Assembly (NCBI GenBank): GCA_026261815.1
Contig: JAMPIT010000434.1
Location: 11,839,001 to 11,903,000, forward strand
Direction: 5' to 3'
Origin: Monarcha castaneiventris obscurior
Lineage: Eukaryota; Chordata; Aves; Passeriformes; Monarchidae
Length of the DNA stretch: 64,000 nucleotides
The notes beneath the pieces were generated by a model. It saw only the letters and a list, made by a program, of their open reading frames with translations, was not told where the DNA came from and did no database searches. The translations under genes were made by a program, and so were the position numbers. Below are positions 1 to 18,000 of the stretch, one piece after another (the stretch's first letter is position 1; each line of letters starts with the position of its first letter).

Positions 1-230
1 CACCTGGACACCCCTGGAAGGACCAGCTCTTCTCCGGCCCTACAGTTGCTGCATCCCAGAAATATCCCTGACCAGAGGGGATTTTCCAGGGCCCAGATCC
101 ACTCTAATCCCCCTGGCTGGCAGAACTTTATCCGCAGCCAGCTCTGGCTCCATTTTTTTCCCCTTTTAAGCCCTGCTCTGCCCTTGCCCCATGCCACCCC
201 GGCCCCCTGGGCTCGCTGGCCATCACTCAC

Positions 231-286
231 CACATGGAGTGCCCCAAGTACTCGTCGTAGTAGTAGAGCAGCTCGAAGGAGTCGAT
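231..286 (-). CDS. CLN6: CLN6 exon 5
   Basis: 56 nt encoding [18 protein letters not shown] plus the first two bases of Trp. The donor is the complement of AC at 229-230 and the acceptor AG the complement of CT at 287-288. Bases 1-228 to its left are intron with no further exon seen. Confidence 0.93.
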
Positions 287-3200
287 CTGCAGTGCGGCAC
301 GGGGAGGAAACGCGGGTTAGCAGCGAGCACAGCGGCGATTCCGCGTTCCCGGGATTTGTATCTGCTCAGCTCAGCTCAGCCCAGCCCAGCTCAGCTCAGC
401 CCAGCTCAGCCCAGCCCAGCTCAGCCCAGCTCAGCCCAGCCCAGCCCAGCCCAGCCCAGCTCAGCTCAGCTCAGCCCAGCCCAGCCCAGCCCAGCCCAGC
501 CCAGCTCAGCTCAGCTCAGCCCAGCCCAGCCCAGCCCAGCCCAGCCCAGCTCAGCCCAGCTCAGCCCAGCCCAGCCCAGCTCAGCCCAGCTCAGCTCAGC
601 CCAGCCCAGCCCAGCCCAGCCCAGCCCAGCTCAGCTCAGCCCAGCCCAGCCCAGCCCAGCCCAGCCCAGCTCAGCCCAGCTCAGCCCAGCCCAGCCCAGG
701 CCCTTACCAGGGTCTCGGGTTTGAGGTTCCTGATGATGGGGTTCTCCCTGACAGACAGGTGGTGCTGGTAGCCGCTGAAGATGAGCCGGTGGTTCACCGA
801 GTCTCCCACCAGGTGGATGCTGGCGCCCATCACGAAGGTGATGATGCTGACGTAGACCATGGACCTGGGCAGGGTTTTGGGGGACCTCTCGATGAGCTGG
901 AGGCACAGGCAGGGGGTGAGCGGCCGGAGGGGGCAGCGGAGCTTTGGTGCCTCTGCCAGAGCGCTCAGAGCAGGTTTTAGATCACAAGTGAGCAAAACCC
1001 CTCAAGGAGGGAGGAAAGGCCGTGGCTTTCCCGGCTCTGGAGAGCATCGGAAGGTTGGATGTGCCCTCCAGTGGCAGGAGAGCCTCCAGCACACTCTGTC
1101 CTCACGCTTCCCTCCCCTTCCGGACACTCCGGGACCCTCCGAGTGAACGTTTTAGGGCTCTTTTCGCTTCCTTCCCGAGGGAATGGGATTCAGTTGCTAC
1201 GGGACAGGCTGAGTTTGGCCCCGCAGCCGGCAGGAGCTGGGTGCCACCAAAGCAGCGGGGGCACTTCTGGGGCAGCACCGCCAGGGCTGGGCTCTCCCTG
1301 CCCCATCCCGAGCTCCCGGCACGCCAGGCTGGCTCGGGGCCTGGGACAGGCCCTGCAACAGGAGCAGGAACTCCGGGAAGAGCTCCACACTCAGCCTGCA
1401 AAGCAGGGAAGCTCTCCCAGCTCCAGGGGTTTGGGATTGTCCCAGAGCCGGGATCTGCCAGGGCCTCCCCCTCCCCGTCCCTAAATCAGCTTTGCAGCCC
1501 TCCCAGCCAGGAAAAGCTCCTTATTTGTGTTCAATTTTGAGGCTTAACTTTCCCTTTCCCCGTGACTGCGGCACGGACGTCACTGGAGGCATGGAGGACA
1601 AGGAGAGCACAAGGTCCTGGAGGGTGGGATGCGTCCAGGGAAACGCATCCTGAACAACCACCGGAATTCTTCCGTGGATGAGCCCTTGGTGCGGAGCTCC
1701 CAGGCAGCCAACGGAGCCCCCAGCCTGCAGAAATCACCCGGGAAGGGCCAGCTCCCACATCCTGGATATTCCCATTTTTCCAGCAGCGTTTAAAATCTCC
1801 CAGAATCTTGGGAGAGAATCGTTTCCGTCTCAGGCCATAACTCCATTCCTGGCTAATGAGGGTTAAAATATATTTATAATTGCTTTCTCCTAAGTGCTTC
1901 AGAGGGAAAGATTCCTAATGATCTGATGGCATTTAACCTCATGAATGGTTTATGGGATCCAGAGGTTGGCAGCTGGAGCCAGATAAATTCCAGCTCCAGC
2001 CACAATTCCAATGTCAGAGACCAAGTATAATTAAGCCCTGAACAGTTCAGAAAATCCACTCCACCTCCAGCTGTCGTTTAAGCCAGGGATGGATGTTGTC
2101 CTAAAAATACCATTTGGGAGAAGGGCTCTGACTCCTCCTGGAGCCAGAATTCCAGGGAGGAACGATTTGCTTTGGATATGCAGGAAATTGAGGGATATCC
2201 AGGTGCTCTTTAAAAGGTGGCATCACAAATCCTTCCCAGAGCGGGGAATTCCTCCTTGCTGGCAGGAGTTTGGGAATAAGCAACATCCTAAAAATCTCAG
2301 AACCTTCGCAAAACCGGGAATGGGAAAGGCCTGAACATTCCCAGGGTTACCTTCAGCAGCAGGAAGGGTGTGATAACGTTGTAAGCCATGTGGAAATAAT
2401 CCCCAGCGCTGGGCTTGTTCAGAGGAAACCATTCCAGAGGGAGGATAATCTGAGGAGAGAGGGGAGAGCAGGACATCTGTGATTATGGGTGAGGGACAGG
2501 GACAGGGAAAACATCTGGATTGCTTGGGAATGGTCAGCTGGATTTCGGGGGGCTGGTAGGGACCAAGCTGGGCAGCTCTTCTTGGAGCAAACTTCCCTAA
2601 AACCACCCTCTGGAAGTTTTCACTCCTATCCCTGCCCGGTGCTGGGAAGTTGTGGGGCCAAGGGAAGCATGTGGGATCCTGCAGCTGTGGATCTTCCTGA
2701 ACCCTCTGCCGGTTTCCAGCTATAAAAAATTCCATTTAAATGGAACGGCCACTCCTGCCTGCTCTAGCTGGATCCAGGCAAGGAATGGGGAGGAGCAGGA
2801 GGAGCCTCGAAGGTCCCTTTTGGTGTGAAAACAAAGGTGTGGAGAGACAACAGGGAACAGGATTCCCAGGAGACTGGAGCTGCTCGGCCCCAGTGACACC
2901 AGAACAGGGTCCCAGCTCCTCCGGGACAGCCCTGGGGAGCGCCCGGCCCTGTCCCCTCACTCACCATGGCAATGGGGCGCCCGAAATCCAGCACCCAGTT
3001 CTGCAGGGTGAAGTAGAACCACAGGTCCAGGTGGAACGGGGACGTCTTGAAGGTGTCCTCGGCCTTCACCGCCCCGTGCCTGGAGGGGACAGAGGGACAC
3101 GAAGTGTGGAGCAGCTCTGGGAGGAGGCAGAGTTATCCCACACAGAACCGGTGCTTCCCTGGCTCTGGGATCTGCGGGATAACCAAGCTGAGGAGCAGGC

Positions 3201-4133
3201 AGGACGGAGGAGCACGGAGCTGTCGCCATCCCGGACCCGTCCCTGTGGGAGGGAGGACTCTTCCTGGTCTCTTCGGCAAGGTGAAAAGTGCTGAATGAAG
3301 TGCAACTATTTTTAACTTTTGCATGATGAAGCAAAATCCCAACTCCCAGGAGTTGAGCCGAGTGCTAAAAATGCAGCCATGCCCGATGGAATTCCAGCCC
3401 CGGCATGCTCGGGATGCACCATCACCTTCAGCTCCTGCCCCGAACATCCTCTGCCTCTGCAGAGGCCGGATCCAACCCCGCTGGAGCCTTTGCATGGAAT
3501 ACACCTCCAGCACCTTCTCCTCCCTCCGGGAAAGAGATCGGTCGCTCTCCTGGTGCCGAGACCAGAACGGGATCAGCGGGATCAGCCTCGGGCTTGGGCT
3601 GCCCGAGCCCATGGTCCAAAGGCCATGGAAGGCGTCCCTGCCCATGAAAGGCGTCCCTGCCCATGGAACGAGAGGATCTTTGGGGTCCCTTCCACCCCAG
3701 ACCATTCTGGGACGGTTCAATGAACCCTGAGAGCTGGAGGATGAGGATGGGGTACCCTGGGTGAGCCGGGAATGCCGCGGCTCCCTGCAAGAGGCTGTCA
3801 AACCCTGGACCAGCTGGGATATCCCAGGTATGTCCTGGACAAAGCCGAGTGGGGGAACCTCGGGGGACCCCGGCCCCGGGGATGCCCCGGACCCCGCCGC
3901 ATCCCGGCCGCGGCGGTACCCGGGACGGGGCTGGGCTGTCCTGGGGGCGCGGGGCAGGGCGAGCCCGGGGGATGTACGGGCTGAGGATGCGCAGGGAATG
4001 AGGGGCGGATTTTCCCGTTCCCAGCCCCGCCGAGCCCCGGCCGCGCTCACCTGCCCGGGTAGAGCGGCCCGGCGGGCGGGGGGGACCCCGGGGCCGCGGC
4101 CGGGAACGGCCGGCGCCGCGCTGAGCCCTGCAT
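231..4133 (-). CDS. CLN6: CLN6, ER transmembrane protein (5' part, exons 1-5)
   Basis: CLN6 is a multi-pass ER membrane protein that, with CLN8, helps export newly made lysosomal enzymes from the ER; its loss causes neuronal ceroid lipofuscinosis. Five coding exons are visible on the minus strand: 4051-4133, 2965-3079, 2351-2449, 708-896 and 231-286. All have GT-AG borders and compatible phases, giving 180 codons plus two bases. The human protein is 311 aa, so the remaining C-terminal exons lie left of the window. Diagnostic stretches are [20 protein letters not shown] (exon 2), [20 protein letters not shown] (exon 3) and [20 protein letters not shown] (exon 4). The boundary after GRPIAM falls at residue 66, as in human CLN6. 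It is divergent from FEM1B, as in other vertebrates. I see no frameshift or stop inside the visible exons. Confidence 0.95.
363..699. repeat. (CAGCY)n pentanucleotide array in CLN6 intron 4
   Basis: About 67 uninterrupted 5-bp units alternate irregularly between CAGCT and CAGCC; the minus (CLN6 sense) strand reads GAGCT/GGGCT. It stops about six bases from the exon 4 donor. Both strands lack stop codons across it, so long spurious reading frames appear. Confidence 0.98.
708..896 (-). CDS. CLN6: CLN6 exon 4
   Basis: 189 nt, phase 0 at both ends, 63 codons starting [12 protein letters not shown] and ending NLKPETL. It contains hydrophobic [20 protein letters not shown], a probable membrane segment. 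Its length equals the human exon. The donor side abuts the pentanucleotide array. Confidence 0.97.
2351..2449 (-). CDS. CLN6: CLN6 exon 3
   Basis: 99 nt, 33 codons, phase 0 at both ends, from IILPLEWF to ITPFLLLK. Donor GT is the complement of 2349-2350 and the acceptor AG the complement of 2450-2451. The end is hydrophobic and consistent with a membrane helix. Confidence 0.96.
2965..3079 (-). CDS. CLN6: CLN6 exon 2
   Basis: 115 nt encoding one split-codon base then [20 protein letters not shown] through GRPIAM (38 codons). The [20 protein letters not shown] core is a CLN6 signature. The segment before it ([10 protein letters not shown]) is more variable in the family. Confidence 0.96.
4051..4133 (-). 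CDS. CLN6: CLN6 exon 1, coding part
   Basis: 83 nt: a 27-residue start ([16 protein letters not shown] and on) plus two bases that complete an Arg codon with exon 2, matching the 28 residues before His-Gly in human CLN6. The donor (complement of AC at 4049-4050) has a GTGAGC consensus. The ATG context is weak (C at -3), and sequence conservation here is low. The call rests on phase, length and position in a CpG island. Confidence 0.72.
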
Positions 4134-4173
4134 CAGCCCGGCCGGGGCTGCGGCCCCGCTCCCGGAGGCGCTC

Positions 4174-4368
4174 CCGCTGCCGGTGCCGCTCCCCGGTGCC
4201 GGTGCCGCTCCCCGGTGCCGGTGCCGCTCCCCGGTGCGGCTCCCCGCTGCCGGTGCCGCTCCCCGGTGCCGGTGCCGCTCCCGGTGCGGCTCCCCGGTGC
4301 CGGTGCCGCTCCCGGTGCGGCTCCCCGGTGCCGGTGCGGCTCCCCGGTGCCGGTGCCGCTCCCGGCCC
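4174..4368. repeat. GC-rich minisatellite just upstream of the CLN6 start
   Basis: Tandem units built from GGTGCCGCTCCCC and CCGGTGCC in varying order, inside the CpG island 40-235 bp upstream of the chosen CLN6 ATG. It lies in the 5' UTR or core promoter. The CLN6 sense strand is rich in GGGGAGC and GCACCGG runs. Confidence 0.9.
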
Positions 4369-4837
4369 GTGTCGCGGAGCAGCGGCGGCTGCGCGGGGGC
4401 GGCTCCGGGCCCGCCCCGGGGCGGGGGCAGCGCGGGCTCCGCTCCCGCTCCGCGCCCCGGGCTCGGCCCTGCCCCGCCGCTCCCAGCGCCTTAACCCCCG
4501 GCGTGCTGGGCCCGCGGGAGCCGCCGGCCCCGTGCGCAGCCCCGTGCCCGGTCCGGGGTCAGAGAGGCCGGCAGGGAACGCTGCGTGCAGCGGGAATGAG
4601 GAGTGGAGCTCCGCGTGGATCTGGCCGCGAGCAAACGCTGGTTTTCCCGAGTTTCCGTGTCCCTGGATCGCGGCACAAAGCGCATGGACAGTGGGGCCCT
4701 GCTCTGTTCCCTGCTCCCGGTTTTGGCTGGATAAATCCATCGGGCAGGGGAAGTGGGAGGCAGGGAGGGATTTGCACCCCTCGGGACTAAATTTGCACTG
4801 CCTGGGATTTTTGGGTCTGAACCGGGAGCTGCACCCT

Positions 4838-4965
4838 GCCATGGGCAGTGACATTCCCCCAGGGCTGTCCCAGGGTGCTCCAAGCCCCATCCAGCCTGGC
4901 CTTGGACACATCCAGGGATGCGCAGCCACAGCCGGGGCCTCACCACCCTCAAGTGAAGAAGGTTG
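4838..4965 (-). mobile_element. CR1 LINE 3' fragment
   Basis: The stretch with GCTCCAAGCCCCATCCAGCC, then CTTGGACACATCCAGGGATG and CACCACCCTCAAGTGAAGAA matches the reverse complement of the avian CR1 3' region. It is short, 5'-truncated and diverged. Confidence 0.75.
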
Positions 4966-6127
4966 GAGGCACCAAACCCCTTTGGCTCCTGGGCAGCTCG
5001 AGGGCTTGGTTTGGGCACGGAGGCTCCAGCATGCCTGGGGTGGGAGCTCTGTGTGACCACTGCCTGTCCCCGTTCCTTGGATACGCACAGTGTGACGTGG
5101 AATGGTAACAGGACGATCACTGGGAGCTGTGCCTCAGCCTTCCACTGAGGAACTGTGGCCTGGAATTCCGGGAGCTGGTCCTACCAGAGCCGAGGGGGCT
5201 CCCGAGGTGGCAGAACTGAGATTTTGGTCCCTCACAAGGAGCAGTGGCAGCATCGCTGCTCCCTCAAGGGATCCTCCCCGTGCCATCCCTGCTCCCCCAG
5301 CAGGAACACGGGTGGCACCTGGGAAAAATAGCCCCGGAAAGTGGAGGAGATCATCGAGATAACGGAGCCAGGTTCCACTTAATCTTACCAGGACCCTGCT
5401 TGTCACCCTGTGCCTGACACGGGTGCGTGGCTCCGGGCAGCTGACCCTGGGAGCCAGGGCTGGCCACGGCCTGCCTCGTGTCCCCTCGTGTCCCCTGGGC
5501 TCTCCGGGCTCTGGCTGCTGCTCCATGAATAATGCACATCCCGCAAAGAGCTGCGGCTCCGGTTGCAGGACTCCAGATTAACAATTAATGGGGCTGAGAC
5601 CGGATCCCCCACAGGACAATGGGGCGGCAGACGGGGCCCAGGGTGGTGTCCCCTTACTGCCGGTGGCTCGTGTGGCCATCGCGGCGTGGGGCACCTCCGG
5701 AAGGGCGGCCAGCAGCCAGGGGAGGTGGCCCCGCAGGGGGCTGAGGTGACAGGCGTGTGACAAGGTGATGGTGTCCCCAAAACCAGGGGTGAAGGTCCTG
5801 CGTGTGCCAGGGACGGGCACCACGGGATGGGTGGGGTGAGGGCATGGCCGAGCTGATGGGAGCTGCTGGTTCCGGCTTGAAAAACCCAAATGGAACCAAA
5901 CCCAGCCCAACCCAACCAGCTCAGCCCAACCAAACCCTCCCCAGCCAGCTCAGCCCGACCCAGTCCGGCTGAAGCCAGCCCAGCCCAGCCCAATCCAGCT
6001 GAACCAAATTCCAGCCCAACGCAGCCCAAGCCAAGGTCACTCTCCACAGCTCCCTGACAGGAGTGGGCAGCCAGGGAGGGTCGGGCTCTGCTCCCAGGGA
6101 ACAAGGGACAGGATTAGATGACATTTT

Positions 6128-11572
<5,445 letters not shown>

Positions 11573-12930
11573 GCCGTGTCCAACCTTTTGTGGTGGTGCT
11601 ATCCCGGGACGACAGCAGAATTACACCCGTGTCCATGAAGTTGTTTTTCTCCATTCCTTTGGTTTTGGGTTCCTCTGGATTCCGTCTGCAGCCGCGGTTC
11701 TCGGGTGGAGATGGCGGAGGGCGGGGGCGGCAAAAGCCACGTCGTTGTCCTGTGGTTGAATCCGATGTTTGAGGTTTCGGTCCTTTCTTTTTCCGATTAA
11801 AAGAATCGCTTTGTTAGCTGTTGGTTTTCTAAACAACACGGAAAGAATCCCCCAGGTAACTCCTGCCAAATGTTTCGTGTCCGATTCTCACGAGTCGCAG
11901 GTTGGATTGAAACTCCACAGTGAGGTGGGGAAACAAAACAAAAATTGGGAATTCTGTGGGAGTTGGTTAAACATGGAGTTGTGCACAGCCAGAGCGGTGT
12001 GTTGCTCTCATACCTCACCGTGCTTTTATGCCTTTCAGTTCGTGCTGAAGATGTTGGTAACGTTTTAAAAGTTGTGTTTGGATTCGGAATGCCATTTTTT
12101 GGGCAGCAGTTATCAGCAGCTACAGGCGTGAGGGACGCTCCTTTAGGAAATGCAGGTGGAGATTCAGCTCCGAGGGGCTGAGTTCAGTTACCAAGCTCTT
12201 CACTGACACTGCTCCAGTAAGTATTGAATAACCCATGGACAAAAAACTTCCCACGCTGACCGAAAATAACCGGAATCATCGTTTGTTTTTCCCTAGCTCT
12301 GTCGCTCCTATCCAAACATCATGCATGGATCCCTAGAAAGTGGGTAGGGAATTTGTGTTTGTGTGTGTCCCAACATTTCAAACTGCTTTTAACTTGGGTT
12401 TTTTCTGTTGTTTCAACGCTCAACACGCACCTTTCTTTGACTCAAAGTCTGTCCAACTGCACTCTTGGATTCCAGATGCTGGATCTTCCTAACGGAGCAG
12501 TCTGTCGCCAAAGAGAGTCTTCCTTGAACCTGGCTTTTCCAAGAAGCATTGGAGTCTGTGCCTCCCTGAATTGGACTCGAGGATTTTTCATGGTTTTTAC
12601 TCCTTCCAGTAGGAAAATCTCTTCTTAAAACTGATTTTTATGAAATTCTTCTCTCATCAACCTCTTTGCTGATGAGCGAGTGATTGTACGGGAACGTTGT
12701 TGCTTGAGAACTTCGGGAGAAGTGGCAGATGCTCCGGCAGGGAAATGTCACTTGTTGGGACAGGCTCCTGAAACCTCCGTTCCTTTCCCACGCAGCTTTT
12801 TAACCGTCAGGATGAACGAATGTTCCGTAGGGGTTTTTTAAAAACAATCCGGGTAGAACTTTCAGGCGAGATTTGGGCACACGTTTCTATTTGTATGACA
12901 AAGAAATAAACATTGAATGTGGAATTTGCT
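11573..12930 (+). other. FEM1B: FEM1B 3' UTR with AATAAA at 12905
   Basis: About 1.35 kb of balanced-composition DNA after the stop with no repeat recognised. An AATAAA at 12905-12910 is a good candidate polyadenylation signal; a weaker ATTAAA lies near 11797. Human FEM1B has a long 3' UTR, so usage of either site is inferred. Confidence 0.6.
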
Positions 12931-13014
12931 TGGAATTCCTGGTTTTTGTGCAGGGCTGAGGGCTGGGTGTTGTCTCCTTTGAGGGAAGAGCTTTAGGATC
13001 AGGTTCAGGATCAG

Positions 13015-13100
13015 GTTCTCCAGAGAAGCTGTGGCTGCCACATCCCTGGAATTGTCCAGGGCCAGGTTGGAGCAGTCTGGGAGGGTGGAAGGTGTCATTT
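13015..13100 (+). mobile_element. CR1 LINE 3' fragment
   Basis: CCAGAGAAGCTGTGGCTGCC followed by CATCCCTGGAATTGTCCAGG and GGTGGAAGGTGTC matches the CR1 sense 3' region. It lies just past the proposed FEM1B polyadenylation site, which supports the gene ending before it. Confidence 0.7.
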
Positions 13101-13940
13101 TCCTGAGGAGAGGATTCCAAAGCAGCAGTGAAATTCCTGGCAGATGATGCCCAAACGCTTCCAAGAGGAAGTGCTGTGGGAGGAGCAGCTGATGGGAAGG
13201 GTGTGTCCCTGGTTGTTATCCTGCTTCCCAAAGAATTCCTGCTGCCTGGTGTCATGGAATGCTGTCCTGCCACCTTCCCTGTGCCACCAAAAGCTCTTGG
13301 CAAAGGCGAGGGAGGGAATACCTGTGGATGCAGCAAAGCCCATCCCAGCCTTTGGAATCCTGGGACCTTCTCCATGGTCTGGGATTTTCTTCCCAAGCAT
13401 TGTGAGGTTGCCCTTGCTCACTGTTAGTTCAAGCTCCTGATGAAATTCCTCGGAGCCTCCGGGTGCTGTTTTCCCAGGGGAAAGCAGGGAGGGAGGTAGG
13501 TCCCTGTGCCGGGAGGAGCCGGGTGGTGCCTGGCGCTGGGATGTTGCTGATGGAGCGGGATCAGTGCTGGGAGAGGCAGGAATAAACCCGGCCCAGCTGA
13601 GCCCAGGCCGGGCTGGGAGCTGAGCCGGGCCTTGGAATCCCAATCCCGCTGTCCCGAGGGATCCAGAGGGGCAGAGCCGCCCAGGGAATGGGGACAGCCA
13701 CACTCTGACCCTGCCAGGGGTCCCAGGGGTCCTGGAAATCCGGGATTCCCACTGATTCCTTGGGAATGTCTGAGGAGGGGAGCAGGAGGTGGGGCAGGTG
13801 CATCCTGGGTGCCACAGAAATGTGGGAATTGTGTCCTGGAGTGAATCCTTAGGTATCCTTAGGGAGAGGTGCAACTTTAGCATGGCACGGGATGGGCACC
13901 GGGCACTGGGAGGTGCTGGGGGTGGGCTAGGAGGGTGGAA
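13101..13940. other. Unannotated intergenic sequence
   Basis: About 840 bp of mixed-composition, GC-moderate DNA between the CR1 fragment and the AT-rich block. No gene, known repeat or conserved motif was recognised. Confidence 0.6.
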
Positions 13941-15030
13941 ATTTAAATATATATATAAAAACCCAAATATTTTAATTTTTTTATATACATACATATATAT
14001 ATATTTATATAAATTCTATATATAGAATTTATAAGTAGATACTTTTATATCTATGTATAAATTACATATATCTATGTATAGGTATCTATGTATAGATAAA
14101 TACATACAAATTACATATAAAAATATATATTTATATATTTATGTATATATACACATATATACTATAAATACGCATATATATACACATATATATTACATAT
14201 ACATACATATATATGAGATACATATATACACATATATAAAAATAAAAATCTATGAATGAATATTTATAAAAATGAATATACATATGTCACATATATATGA
14301 GATACATATATATACATATATAAAAAAAATCTACGAATGAATATTTAAAAATGTGTATAGATATTTATGTGTAGATATGTATATATTATAATATATATTC
14401 TATATATATAAATATGTGTGTGGACGTATATATTAAATAGCTACAATTATTTATATATTTATTATAGGGATTTTATATATTTTTTAAAAAAATATATATA
14501 TATAAAAATGTATATGTGTGTGTGTATACATATACAAATATATATGTGCACACACACATATATAAAAATACACAGAGTGATCCGAGCACAGCGTCCCCTG
14601 TGAGCACTGGAAGGTTTGAAATGCTGGCTTTGACATATATACATACATATGTAAAAATATCTATAAATATCAATAAATATCTATAAATATCGGTGTGTGT
14701 GTCTGTGTGTGTATAGATGCACACACGCAAACATATAGACAGACATTCTGTAAACTATATAATTTATATATATATTTATATATATTATAGTTATGTTTAT
14801 ATATAATAATTATATATAGACACATGCATGTACTCACAACCTGATGCACCATCTTATAAATATATATATACACATATACATAATATACAGAATATACACA
14901 TATATATAGAGGGAACGCATAAATACATACTACATGTATATAAACTGTATATAAATATATATAGTGTTTATATACATATATAGTACACATATATATGTAC
15001 ACATTTATATGTACATAAACATATATGTAT
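13941..15030. repeat. AT-rich low-complexity block, left part
   Basis: TA/ATATAT-dominated sequence with scattered GTGTGT runs and no clear 365-bp phasing. A 55-bp ordinary segment interrupts it at about 14578-14632. Confidence 0.9.
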
Positions 15031-18000
15031 ACACCAGTTATATATAGAACTCTATATATACAGAGATATACTCTATATATATATAGATATAGAACTCTAT
15101 ATAGATATACTCTATACTTTATATACCTATATATCTATATATATGTACACGAGATAGTATATATAGAACTATATACTTTATGTCCATATATACATATATA
15201 GAGGAGATAGTATATATAGAACTATATACTCTCTATATAGGTCTATATGTAGATAGTTATATCTATATCTATACAGATATATATCTCTATACATACTATA
15301 TCTGTAATATATTCAGTAGAACAGATATAGAATAAATTATATAGAGCACATGAATATACCTCTGTGTGTGTGTGTGTATATATATATGGATGTGTATGCA
15401 TATATTTATGTATATAATATATAGTACAAAAAATACACATTTATATTGTACATAAACATATATATACACCAGTTATATATAGAACTGTGCACTCTATATA
15501 TCTATATATCTATGTATATGTGCACGAGACAGTATGTATAGACCTATATACTCTCTGTATGTCTATATATAGATATATCTATATCTATACAGATAGGTAT
15601 CTCTATAGGTACTATATCTATAATATACATGGTATAAGAGGTACAGAATATATTATATAGAGTACATACATATACCTCTGTGTGTATATATATACATGGA
15701 TGCATATGGATATATTTTTATATATTGTATATTGTACAAAAATACATACATACATTTATATTGTACATAAACAAATATATTATATAGAACTATGTACTTT
15801 ACATACCTACATATCTATATATATGTACACAAGATAGCATATATAGAACTATATACTCTGTATACCTATATATATATATATACACAAGCTAGTATATGTA
15901 GAACTATATACTGTCTCTATAGGTCTATATAGAGATATATTTATATCTCTATATAGATATATATCTCTATATATATTTAACCTATAATATACTCGGTATA
16001 ATATATATAGAACGTATTATGTAGAGTGCATAAATATACCTCTGTGTGGATATATATATGGATGGATATGCATGTATTTTTATATATAATATATAGTACA
16101 AAATACATATATATATACATTTTGGTTGTTCCTAAACATATATATATATACACCAGTTATGTATATAACTATATACTCCTTATACCTACATATCTATATA
16201 TATGTACACAAGATAGTATATCTAGAAATATATACTCTATATATCCATATATCGATATATATATACACATTATAGTAAAGATAGAACTATATACTCTCTC
16301 TGTAGATATATAGATATTTATATCTCTGTATAGATTTATCTCTATATATATTGTATCTATAATATACTCGGTATAATATATATAGAATATATTAGGTAGA
16401 GTAACTGAATATACCTCTGTGTGTATATATATATACACACATCCATATATATATATATATGGATTTAATATGGATGTATATGCATATATTTATATACATA
16501 ATATATTGTACAAAAATACATATATGTATTTATATAATACATTAACATATATATACACACCAGATATATATAGAACTATATACTTCATATACCTATATGT
16601 CTATATATATGTACACGAGATAGTATATATATAGCACTATATCCTCTATATGTCCATAGATACATACATATATATGTGAGACAGTATATATATAACTATA
16701 TACTCTCTCTATATGTCTATATAGATATATTTATCTCTATATGTACTATATCTATAATATACTCGGTATAACAGATACAGAATATATTATATAGGTACAT
16801 ACATATACCTCTGTGTGTATATATATGTATAGATGGAAATGCATATATTTTTATATATAGTATATAGTACAAAAAATATAGATACTTTTTATTGTTCATA
16901 AACATATATATATGCCAGTTATATATAGAACTATATACTCTGTATAACTATATATCTTTATATATACACAAGATAGTATATATAGAACTTTATAGTCTAT
17001 ATATCTATAGATATATACATGAGATAGCATATATAGAGCTGTATATTCTCTATAGAGGTCTATATAGAGATAGATATATTTATATCTATTTCTATATAGA
17101 TATATATATCTATGGAATATATTATATAGAGTACATAAATATACCTCTGTGTGCATATATATATATATAGGGATGTATATGCATATATTTATATACATAA
17201 TATATAGTACAAAAATACATATATACATTTATATCGTACATAAACGTATATATATACACCAGTTATATATAGAACTATACAGTTTATAAACCTACATATC
17301 TATATATACATACATGAGCTTGTGTATATAGAACTATATACTCTATGTATCTATATATATATATATACATGAGATAGTATACATAGAACTATATACTCTC
17401 TATATAGGTCTATATTCGTATCTATACCTATATTGATATAGATCTCTATATGTACTATATCTATAATATACTCGGTATAACAGATACAGAAGAAATTATA
17501 TGGAGTACATAAATACAACGCTCTGTGTGTATATATATATGGATGTATATGCATGTATTTATATGTATAATATAGAGTACAAAAATATATATACATTTAT
17601 ATCGTACATAAACATACATGCATACTCCAGTAATATATAGAACTATATCTTCTATATACCTGTATATCTGTATATATGTACATGAGATAGCATATTTACA
17701 TATATATATATTTACATATATACATACTCCGTATGTATATACATGAGATAGTGTATATAGAACTATGTACTCTCTGTATAGGTCGATATATAGATAAATG
17801 TATTTATATCTATCTCTATATAGATATATATCTCGCTATATATTATGTCTATACTATACTTGGTACAATATATATAAAATATATTATATAGAGTACATAT
17901 ATATACCTCTGTGTGTGTATGTATGTTTATATCTATGGATGGATATGCATCTATTTCTATATAATATATAGTACAGAATATTTATATACATTTACATAGT

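Larger units (their letters stand above)
3850..4620. promoter_or_regulatory. CpG island at the CLN6 5' end
   Basis: Very GC-rich, CpG-dense DNA covers CLN6 exon 1 and the sequence upstream of it. I infer that it holds the CLN6 promoter; no TATA box is evident and the transcription start cannot be placed. Confidence 0.7.

Noticed and set aside
363..699. An immunoglobulin heavy-chain switch region
   Set aside because: Composition matches, but the flanking exons are CLN6 and no immunoglobulin constant gene is present.
46..771. Open frames encoding [13 protein letters not shown] repeats over the CAGCY array
   Set aside because: A stop-free pentamer array stays open in several frames; it lies in CLN6 intron 4 between two well-supported exons.
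3133..5088. A 651-codon minus-strand open frame
   Set aside because: Low stop density in a CpG island; it crosses CLN6 intron 1 and is out of frame with CLN6 exon 1.
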